A stretch of 64,000 nucleotides of DNA, taken from the NCBI RefSeq assembly GCF_026914265.1, contig NC_069126.1, positions 72,830,219 to 72,894,218 on the forward strand. Direction: 5' to 3'. Positions within the stretch are counted from its first letter, which is position 1, and each line of letters begins with the position of its first letter. The notes beneath the pieces were generated by a model. It ran no database searches. It saw only the letters and a list, made by a program, of their open reading frames with translations, and had not been told where the DNA came from. This document shows positions 56,257-64,000 of the stretch, in pieces. This stretch comes from Mya arenaria. Its lineage: Eukaryota; Mollusca; Bivalvia; Myida; Myidae. The translations under genes were made by a program, and so were the position numbers.

Positions 56257-58139
56257 TTATGTATTATTTATTTATCATATGCATTGACAATTGATTATAA
56301 TATCATAATATATTATTTATTCTTTTATTGTATGTATTCTAGATCATTAAATAAATATAAGTAAATATGCATTCAAATTTCTGTATGTAGTCTTAAATAA
56401 TAAATGTTGATATTGTTAAGACCAAAATCCGCTGGACTTTAGACCAATATTCCCTGGAATTCAGACTAAAATCCACTGCAAAGCCTCTCAAAAGTATGGT
56501 AGCATGTATTTGTGTCTGTCTTTTACCTTAAAGGTTGTACCCACCAGGAATACTTTTTGTATCCTCTCAAAATTCAGACTAGGAAACTGACTTGAGGTTG
56601 AATATATAAGATTATGTTTTTCATCATCTTCAGACAAATAGAAAATAGCTATCAGCTAAAATCTTATTCAACAATAAATGTTTGAGAATGCTAAATATTA
56701 GCAGTACACATGGTATAAATCTTGTGAAACACATAGCAATAACGTGCTAAATAATGCACGTGAATCTAGGTAACTTGTAGTAGTAGAAGTCAAGTATCAT
56801 CTTGGTTTATTACAGCAGAAGCAATGATTACGAACTTCGTAATCACAGCCCCAGAAACAGAAGCGTTTTTGTTAAATCTCCCAGGTTGCGGATACATGGC
56901 ACATCGCAGGTGCGGATCCAGGAATTGATGTTAGAGGGGTAGTAACTTAGGGGCGCAACTTTTGACATGTGCTCCTCCCTCAGAACCGAAAGTATATGGC
57001 ATAAACTGTTTTACGGGAATTTGGGGTTACTCCCTCATGTATGTAGTCGGAAATGGTGCATTATGAGCTTATTTTATTACCTTTGTTTCTCCGATATTGA
57101 TGAAAACAGTAAACTTCGATTATTTTAGAGGTGGCGCACGCCGGGCGCTTAAACCGCTAGCGCTTCGACCAAATTCCTTGAGCTACACAGTCGGTCCAAG
57201 GCCAATTCCCCGCTATTTTGGCGCGAACACAAAACCATCGACTGTCCCCCCGGACCTGGGATGCTTACCATTGACTGGTGCATTACTTTAGCGACAGCGA
57301 TAGGTTTTCATATTACTTTTTCCCTGTTTGAATGTAATATCTTAATTGTCTGTTAATATGTTCACTGATAAAACTTTTGCGGCCTGGCACATTGCATCTC
57401 ATTAGTCATGGCAGTATTCTTCAAGTTCAGGCTTCTTTTTTTCAAAATTCAAAATGTTTATTTTCTAACCCATTCATTGATTTATCAACACCATATTCAC
57501 ACATTCTCATTTACAAGAGGTTTGATAGTGATAAATCAAATGTGTAACGCATGGCACCATCACTCTGGTGAACGAGAATAATTTCATATAGCACAATGTA
57601 CATGAAATAATGACAGTATGGCGAGTCGTTCCTTCACTATTTTTACCCATAAATACCATAAATTAAGCCTTTTCATACAATAGATCTCCATCACCTCTCC
57701 GACTCCTTTATAATTTGTGTAAATATATGAACATAATCATGTGGTCTTTAACAAAGATAGAAGTGTAAAAAAGTTTATATCTTCGACTTCAAAGAACTTC
57801 ATTAATGCTAATTCTTGACCAAATTTTAGTTGCCTTTAACCTTGAAAATAATCGGTTAAATGGCAAGATGTTTGTAATCAAGCTTAACGACAGCGTTTTT
57901 GTGACATTGATGAAAGATGGATTTTTTTGTTTGTCTTTTTTTCAATCGGATAAAAAATTGTACTAGTATCTGATACAGGGTTAATGAAGCAATACGATGG
58001 TTAGACGTCATGCTAACCATTGTATAGTATAACAGCGATGAGGAATATGGATAAGTCGACAGTTGACAGGTAAGGACATTGTAAGAAGTGTCATTTTGCT
58101 AATTTTTGCTTTAAATATGGCAATATTTTTCTTTATTCC
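56257..58139. other. Noncoding, fragment of TGCACCAGTCAATTGT-type element at 57120-57290
   Basis: A GC-rich segment ending ccattgactggtgcatta resembles the right end of the MITE at 43646. No gene was found. Confidence 0.4.
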
Positions 58140-58743
58140 CATTTCCTACATGTTCCCATTACAAAATCTTACCTGTCCTTCCAATTGGAAATTTCCCATT
58201 TTAAAACTGAACTTTATTCTCCAATTGGAATTTTCCCATTAACCAAATATTCCCATTGGAATTTTCCAATGTTCATACTTTCCCACTTTGAATGTGGGAA
58301 TCCTCCAATTGGAAAGATTCACTCATGGGAAGGATTCGCAAACAAATGCCTTAAATGAATCTATCGGTTCTTCATTTTTAATGAATATATTATTTTTCAT
58401 GTAATGAGTGTAAAATATTCTTAATTAAACAGTCAATTTCATTTTTAAAAATTATGTTCCAAATTCTCCCACAATTTTAATAGAGCCAGTTTTCCAATTG
58501 GAAAAGCTTGAAAAAGCCATTTTCCAATGGGAAGGCCATTTTCCAATGGGACTCCCATTGGAAAAGTTGACTTTAAATGCCAAAAAAACATATTTCTAAA
58601 TTAAATTTCAGGAAACAAAAAATATCTCTTATTAGTATTACCTAACACATTTTAAAAATACAAAAATAAAAAACATTGGGTGAAAAATAAAAAAAATAAG
58701 TTTGCAAAAATTCCGGATTTGCAAACATAATCCGGATGCTGTT
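58140..58743 (-). repeat. Right inverted repeat of the 24.3-kb pair
   Basis: Reverse complement of 34450-34680 with about one difference seen in the outer 200 bases. The inner part is again made of ccaattggaa / cccattggaa palindromes but differs from the left copy. CATT follows immediately (58744-58747), as CATT precedes the left copy. Confidence 0.8.
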
Positions 58744-58854
58744 CATTGTTGATGTGGATGAAATGTGCACTTAGCCATGCTTTTAATGGAATGAAAAATG
58801 TAAAAAACTAACAAGCAAAATGTGCAGTTTTGTTGATAAAATGTTTTGTTTCAG

Positions 58855-58930
58855 AGTTGTGAGGAGTAACCTAGCCTATATAACCTGAAGCTCACCCAAT
58901 ATGCAGTGTGTTCTGCTCTGTCAATAACAA
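58855..58930 (+). other. Candidate noncoding exon
   Basis: Acceptor ttttgtttcag (ending 58854) and donor AACAA|GTAAGT (ending 58930). All frames have stops within it or need an unseen start. It could be a UTR or lncRNA exon. Confidence 0.3.
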
Positions 58931-59084
58931 GTAAGTAATTTCACCAAATTTCATCAGAAACAAATCTCAAAGTTACAATGAACAGTAAAGTTAACTCATC
59001 TTGGTACTTTGGTATACTGAAACACTGAACCAACATGATTTGATTTTGCTCTTTGTACTTATTTCACATTATGGTAGCAAAATT

Positions 59085-59360
59085 ACAGCTATGTGTCAGA
59101 TTCATGACATTTAGCATTTGTCATACATTTCACTCTTTCAGTTGTCAAACCAAATGCTAAGTGTCAAATCCATTCATGATATTTAGCATGTGTCATACAT
59201 TTCACTATATTATTTGTCAAACCGAAAGATGAATGTCAAATTATTTACACATGCTTAGCAGTTTATCATAAATTTTACTCATTTTATTTGTCAAACCAAA
59301 AGATGAATGTCAAATTATTTGAAGATGCTAAGCATCTTATCATACATTTTACTCTCTTTA
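59085..59360. repeat. Four-copy ~70-80-bp tandem repeat
   Basis: Units run gtcaaaccaaaagatgaatgtcaaatt, atgcttagca, tatcataaattttactc. The two right-hand units are closest; the two left ones are diverged. Confidence 0.75.
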
Positions 59361-59369
59361 TGACAAATC

Positions 59370-59568
59370 GACTCACAAATTTAAGCAAACCAGGTGACGA
59401 TGTACAAATCATTTAGGGTGACGAGCTTTTTGGTTACCTCGCCCGGCCAAACTAAAAGACTTATATATATACTAAAAGTGTTTTTGTTTGGTCGGGCGAG
59501 GTAATCAAAAAGCTCGTCACCCCAAAATACTTGTACATCGTCACTTTGTGTGCTTAATTTTGTGAGTC
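59370..59568. mobile_element. Foldback MITE, ~200 bp
   Basis: Two ~80-bp arms are inverted copies: gactcacaaatttaagca...gtgacgatgtac...gggtgacgagctttttgg...cctcgcccggccaaac and its complement at the right. A ~35-bp AT-rich loop lies between. High arm similarity suggests a fairly recent insertion. Confidence 0.8.
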
Positions 59569-60105
59569 AACTAAATCGTTCTAAATTCAATGTAAAAAAA
59601 AATTTCATAAGGGGGGTACCCAGTGTGAAAAAACTACATCGCTTAAACGCAAATGCGCTTTGGTAGGTATATAGCTAAAACGCGAATGCGCTATGGTGAA
59701 AATCCAAAGTCAAAAATTTTGAAAATTTTGAAAAAAAATTGAAAAGATGTGAAATAAATCATGATTTTAAGCACTGTTTTAGTGAACTGCTCTGTCATTT
59801 GTTAATCAAAACTGAGAGAATGGTTAATATGTTTTGAGACAAAGCATTTACAACTCACTGCAAATATTCTTTGGTGGTCAAAGACTTAATAGAAGTTAAT
59901 TAGCCAGTGTTCATATTTTCATATTTAGTAAATGAAAATTAGTGAGTTGAAGCTTTTATTGTAAAGTTTTATTGTATATCATCTGGCAGGGAAAACAAGA
60001 TCATTTAAGATTCATGTTTTTGGTGGCAAACAAATTGAACAAGTATTGTTCTTATTTTACTCATTGATGTTTTCATTTTTCAACAGAAATGTTTTGTTTT
60101 TTCAG
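59569..60105. other. Noncoding flank of the LTR element
   Basis: Two copies of a short phrase (aaacgcaaatgcgctttggt / aaacgcgaatgcgctatggt) near 59644 and 59677. Otherwise AT-rich. Confidence 0.4.
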
Positions 60106-60182
60106 CTCTGTATGGCTGGTCTGACCTCAGTGGAAGTTGTTCGTTTAAATTGTTTCGGGACATTGAAGTAAAACAACACGAG
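60106..60182 (+). other. Candidate noncoding exon before the LTR
   Basis: Acceptor tgttttttcag (ending 60105) and donor ACGAG|GTAAAA (ending 60182). It contains a short frame MAGLTSVEVVRLNCFGTLK then stop. It may be a UTR exon of the transcript containing 58855-58930. Confidence 0.3.
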
Positions 60183-60257
60183 GTAAAATACAAAGTGCTT
60201 ATTTATTTTTTAACTTGTTTATCCAGTAGTATATGATAAACAGTTTTTGAACTTGTT

Positions 60258-60650
60258 TGTCGCGGGGTCAATTTGCCCTGCTCTATATGTTTGTGTTAGT
60301 GTCATATGTCTACATGTATGTTTATCCAGTACACGTACTTTCCAAGTCCATCTTTCTTTTGATAATCCATTTTCCTATTCTTCCATTCCTTTCAGTCATT
60401 CCTATCATTCACTAATTCATATACTAATTTCACTTTCATTTTCGCTTTCACTTTCTATATTTATTAAAGTAGTTCGCCTCGTGCACAGCTGGTGGCGGTA
60501 TTTTCCTCGTGCACAGGGCACTCATATTTTGTCGATGGAGACGTAAACATCGTTGGATAAATTTGGAAACTTTATTGTTTCATTTCTTTATAAAAGTGTA
60601 TTTGGATAATTCCAGTCGCCCTGAGAGACGAACCATTTTCATTCGCGACA
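60258..60650 (+). repeat. 5' LTR of the Ty3/gypsy element
   Basis: A 393-bp segment starts TGTCGCG and ends CGCGACA, a 7-bp inverted terminal pair of the TG...CA type. A TATA-like tttataaaag is ~65 bp before its end. The sequence right after it (ttggtggccagtgtggg) fits a primer-binding site. The 3' LTR is out of view, so limits rest on these termini. Confidence 0.7.
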
Positions 60651-61597
60651 TTGGTGGCCAGTGTGGGGGCACTCGCCAGAAACTTCTTTCATTTTCTCCC
60701 AACAACCCATTTTTGGATGACAAGCCTAAGCCAGTGGTTGCTGCTGTTAAGTCTTCATTTCAACCACCAGTTACTCGCTCAGATCCTGTTTTTGATCCTT
60801 TTGATTCACTGAAGTTTACGAACGATCGCAAAGATAGCGCATTCAAGGTTCCAAAACTTGTTGAGTTTTCTGGTGAGAAACCAGATGAATTTGACCTTTG
60901 GCTTTATGACCTGAAGTGTTTGTTGCGTAGTCAGGTTTATTCTACACCAATTATTCTTGAAGCCATTCGAAAGAGTCTTAAGGGTAGGGCTCGTCTGGTA
61001 CTTTTACATGTTGGCGAGTCAGCCACTGTAGAAGATATTGTTGATGAACTGGAGGCTGTCTATGGTAATATTCACTCCAGTGAGAAACTCAAAGAGAAGT
61101 TTTATAATGCAAGGCAGGGAGCTGGTGAGTCGGTTGCTGAGTATAGTCTTCGTTTAGAGCAGATCTTGTCTAACATCACCCTTGATTCAGCAACTAAAGA
61201 TGAAATGCTGCGAAACAGATTGTGGGCTGGGTTACGTAACTCTGAGCTGCACAACATGTCTCGATATAAATACGAGACTGCTCTTGGTTTTAACAAATTC
61301 CGCAAAGAGCTACGTCAGATGGAGTTGGACATGCAGCCAAAGCAACAGATTGTTGAGCCTGCTGTCCAGCAAATGAATGTAGTCGAGAGCAGATTGTTGC
61401 AGCAGATGCAAGATATGACTGCTCAGTTCAAGTTGTTAAACACTAGGGTGTCTAATATAGAGAAAGACTTCAGCGTCATCAAGAAGGGACAGAATCAGCC
61501 CAATACAAACAGAAATGCCCCAGCTTCTCCCGTCAATGAGAATAAGCCTGCGGTGGGTTTAAACAAGAACGGACCTTCATCGAAAGGGAGCCGATAG
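60651..61597 (+). CDS. gag: gag of the Ty3/gypsy element
   Basis: The gag frame is open up to 61597. The capsid-like core reads FKVPKLVEFSGEKPDEFDLW, VYSTPIILEAIRKSLKGRAR, LEAVYGN, EYSLRLEQIL and LRNRLWAGL, matching the Ty3/gypsy-type capsid fold family. A short Gln-rich helical segment and an Asn/Pro-rich tail follow. No CCHC knuckle is visible. The beginning is taken as the first base after the LTR; the exact start was not determined. The pol frame follows in the -1 frame, a known gag-pol arrangement in this family. Confidence 0.8.
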
Positions 61598-64000
61598 GAG
61601 GTCCGGTGCCCATTCACACAGCGCCCTTGATTGGTAGACCGAATGAGACGACTGTTCTTTTGAATGGCACATCCTGTTCTGCCTTGCTTGACACGGGTTC
61701 AATGGTTACTACTCTAAGCCAACGTTTTTATAGCTCTCTTTACCCTAGGCCTACACTTTATAGTCTAAAAGATTTTGAACTTGATATTTCTGGTGCAAAT
61801 GATGCGAAGGTTCTATATTGTGGATACTGTTTGATTGATATGACATTTCCGTCGCTGGATATTGTTCCTGTTTCTGTACCGGTACTGATCATACCTGACA
61901 CAGCTTATTCATCTAGTGTTCCTATGCTGGTAGGTACCAATGTTATCAATTATGTCAAGTCATCTTCACAACTACAGCATATGCCTCCTGTATGGCAAGA
62001 TGTATTGTCTTCCTTGACAACAGTTAACACACTTTCTGTGAAGGCATTTTCAAAGAAACCAATCATAATTCGGCCGAATGAGACTAAGACAGTTACCGGT
62101 TTGGTCAGAGGAGTGGGAGATTTTACTGATGGCATGACAGACACTGACGAGCGGTCACAAGGATTGAGTGTTAGCCCCAGAGTTGTCCGGGTTAATCCAA
62201 ACACGTCGTTCAGTAAGATTCCTGTTAGAATTTGCAATCTCTCTGTTAAGACTTTATCTATCATTCCCAAGTCTGTCATTTGCTCTCTTCATGAGGTCGA
62301 TGTTGTTAGGAAGGTTGATCCCTCGGAGGGTTCCATTCCCAAAACACGTAACGCTGATAAGACTCTTGAAGAGCTAGGCATTTGTGTCCCCAGCGGTACA
62401 TTAACACATGGTGAGCAGGAACAGGCCAGCGCTTTTCTTTCTCGGTGGAAACACTTGTTTTCAACAGACATTACTGACTTGGGTTGTACGTCTTTGGTTC
62501 AGCATGAGATTAACCTTACAGATTCTACTCCATTCAAAGAGCCATATAGACGGATTCCACCTGGGATGTTTGAAGAGGTGAGGGAGCATTTGCGTGAGAT
62601 GTTAGATGCAGGAGCTATTCGAGAATCTAAATCTCCTTTCTCTTCCAATGTGGTTCTCGTTAGAAAAAAGGATAAGTCTTTGCGTTTTTGTATTGACTTC
62701 CGGCGCCTTAATAGTAAAACTATTAAGGATGCTTACGCTCTTCCTCGTATTGACGAGACAATTGACGCTCTCACTGGCTCCAAGTATTTCAGTAAGCTTG
62801 ACTTACGTTCCGGCTATTGGCAGGTTGCCATGAAAGAGGCTGATAAGCCCAAGACTGCTTTTTCTGTGGGGCCTCTCGGCTTCTTTGAGTGTAACAGGAT
62901 GGCCTTTGGTTTAACCAACGCCCCAGCCACATTTCAGCGGCTCATGGAACGTAGCATGGGAGAACTGCACTTGAAGGAGTGTCTCATCTACTTAGATGAT
63001 ATAATCATATTTAGTGATTCTCTTGATAGTCATTTCAGACGTCTTGAATCTGTCTTTCAGCGCTTGGAGTCTGCTGGATTGAAACTGAAAGGGAGTAAGT
63101 GCGAGTTTTTTCAGCGAGAGGTGAAGTACTTGGGTCATGTTGTGAGTGAGTATGGAGTGCAGACAGATCCTGAGAAGATTGAAGTATTGAGGAGGTGGAA
63201 GGTGCCCTCTAATCTGAAGGAGTTGAGGAGTTTTCTCGGGTTTGCGGGGTATTACAGGCGGTTCATTCCCCAATTTGCCCATCTCGCCAAACCACTCAAC
63301 GATTTGCTTGTTGGGGACAAGAAGGAGAAGAAGAAAAGCAGAGAACGTCAGCCTTTGGAGTGGGGTGAAATCCATCAGAAGGCATTTGAGATCATTATCG
63401 ATCGTTTGTGTTCGGCTCCTGTTCTTACATATGCAGACTTCTCTAAGCCATTTATTCTCAACATTGATGCAAGCAGTGTTGGTCTTGGAGCTGTTCTATA
63501 TCAGAAAGTTGACGGGGTTGAAAAGGTCGTCGCATACGCGTCTCGTGGGTTACGCGGTGGTGAACGCAACTACCCGGCTCATAAGCTTGAGTTCTTGTCA
63601 CTCAAATGGGCTGTCGTGGACAAATTTTACGATTACCTTTATGGTAATGAATTTTGCGTTCGCACCGACAATAACCCCTTGACCTATGCGTTCAAATCAG
63701 CGAAACTTGACGCTTTGTCACACAGATGGTTAGCAGCGTTGTCAGCCTTCAATTTCAATATTGTCTACCGTTCAGGAAAAGAGAATATAGATGCAGATAT
63801 TCTTTCCCGTCTTCCTGGTGTTTCGCGGAGTGAGGAGAACGTTACGTTTCCGGACGTCATCAAAGCTTTGTTTGATTACCACCTAGTGAGAGTTTGTCCT
63901 ATTATTGAGTGTTTGTCATTCTCACAAACGGCAGCTCAGACACCAAGGGACGAGGTTGATCTTGACACTCCATTAGCTGATATTGATTGGAAAGTTGAAC
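61594..64000 (+). CDS. pol: pol of the Ty3/gypsy element (partial; PR, RT, RNase H)
   Basis: Open from the end of gag to the window edge, about 800 codons. Order: aspartic protease (ALLDTGSMVTT, ~61680); reverse transcriptase (FRRLNSKTIKDAYALPRID, SKLDLRSGYWQV, MAFGLTNAPATFQRLME, and active site LIYLDDIIIF near 62989); RNase H (FILNIDASSVGLGAVLYQ, CVRTDNNPLTYAF); then YRSGKENIDADILSRLP. Integrase is expected further right. The sequence is open and all motifs look normal as far as it can be seen. Confidence 0.92.
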   Translation, partial: MGGPVPIHTAPLIGRPNETTVLLNGTSCSALLDTGSMVTTLSQRFYSSLYPRPTLYSLKDFELDISGANDAKVLYCGYCLIDMTFPSLDIVPVSVPVLIIPDTAYSSSVPMLVGTNVINYVKSSSQLQHMPPVWQDVLSSLTTVNTLSVKAFSKKPIIIRPNETKTVTGLVRGVGDFTDGMTDTDERSQGLSVSPRVVRVNPNTSFSKIPVRICNLSVKTLSIIPKSVICSLHEVDVVRKVDPSEGSIPKTRNADKTLEELGICVPSGTLTHGEQEQASAFLSRWKHLFSTDITDLGCTSLVQHEINLTDSTPFKEPYRRIPPGMFEEVREHLREMLDAGAIRESKSPFSSNVVLVRKKDKSLRFCIDFRRLNSKTIKDAYALPRIDETIDALTGSKYFSKLDLRSGYWQVAMKEADKPKTAFSVGPLGFFECNRMAFGLTNAPATFQRLMERSMGELHLKECLIYLDDIIIFSDSLDSHFRRLESVFQRLESAGLKLKGSKCEFFQREVKYLGHVVSEYGVQTDPEKIEVLRRWKVPSNLKELRSFLGFAGYYRRFIPQFAHLAKPLNDLLVGDKKEKKKSRERQPLEWGEIHQKAFEIIIDRLCSAPVLTYADFSKPFILNIDASSVGLGAVLYQKVDGVEKVVAYASRGLRGGERNYPAHKLEFLSLKWAVVDKFYDYLYGNEFCVRTDNNPLTYAFKSAKLDALSHRWLAALSAFNFNIVYRSGKENIDADILSRLPGVSRSEENVTFPDVIKALFDYHLVRVCPIIECLSFSQTAAQTPRDEVDLDTPLADIDWKVE

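Larger units (their letters stand above)
60258..64000 (+). mobile_element. Ty3/gypsy LTR retrotransposon (5' part; runs off window)
   Basis: Parts in order: 5' LTR, primer-binding site, gag, protease, reverse transcriptase, RNase H. Integrase and the 3' LTR would lie beyond 64000. The visible coding regions look whole, so the copy seems young. RT signatures and gene order place it in Metaviridae (Ty3/gypsy). Age cannot be measured without the second LTR. Confidence 0.9.

Noticed and set aside
34450-58743. Polinton/Maverick interpretation of the 24-kb inverted-repeat segment
   Set aside because: Length and terminal repeats would fit, but no polymerase B, integrase, ATPase or capsid gene is readable between the repeats, and the flanking repeat is 4 bp, not the usual 6.

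Overview
The window is AT-rich, intron-rich, repeat-dense animal DNA and most resembles a bivalve mollusc genome. Evidence for this is one Mab-21/cGAS-like gene of the type expanded in bivalves, APE-type LINEs, tRNA-headed SINEs, many small foldback or TIR elements, the mollusc 'CTTCGGGCGTATAA' and 'tccgtccgtccg' repeats, long poly-C/poly-G tracts, and a Ty3/gypsy retrotransposon at the right edge. No rRNA or intact tRNA gene was found, and no prokaryotic feature. The species cannot be named from sequence alone.

Layout. 1-561: 3' part of a reverse transcriptase-related retroelement ORF. 0.6-6.9 kb: noncoding repeats, including two copies each of a ~210-bp repeat and a ~375-bp MITE. 7.0-8.3 kb: Mab-21-like coding exon, then the 3' end of a LINE. 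10-15 kb: degenerate arrays and a SINE. 15.8-16.2 kb: minus-strand exon of a multi-pass membrane protein. 16.3-19.1 kb: trinucleotide microsatellites, a hairpin-bearing array and an exact 18 x 39-bp minisatellite. 19.9-22.4 kb: a degraded LINE on the minus strand carrying ORF1, endonuclease, RT and C-terminal pieces.

28.0-32.9 kb is the most unusual part: a compact island of small intronless genes, several with a TATA box about 30-60 bp before the ATG and most with an AATAAA just after the stop. A cassette is present twice: (i) a ~120-aa C3HC4 RING protein, (ii) a protein with CQCDxC motifs and a basic KRK...KKQK signal, (iii) an acidic ORF with the motif MAEDYLRDA. The second cassette also holds an opposite-strand coiled-coil gene sharing a short divergent promoter. 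A further gene with a duplicated CPxLYPCLxC motif follows. This looks like the accessory-gene layout of a DNA virus or virus-like element, or a lineage-specific gene cluster of unknown origin. No capsid, polymerase or integrase gene is visible nearby.

33.5-60 kb is almost free of protein-coding sequence. It holds candidate noncoding or 5' exons at 33.5, 34.0, 58.9 and 60.1 kb, and a pair of nearly identical inverted repeats 24.3 kb apart (34,450 and 58,743) flanked by CATT on both sides. Between these lie a hAT-like 2.5-kb element, other TIR elements, a three-copy MITE family and a 2.2-kb TIR element filled by a ~150-bp satellite. 60,258-64,000 holds a young-looking Ty3/gypsy element (LTR, gag, pol) cut by the window edge.
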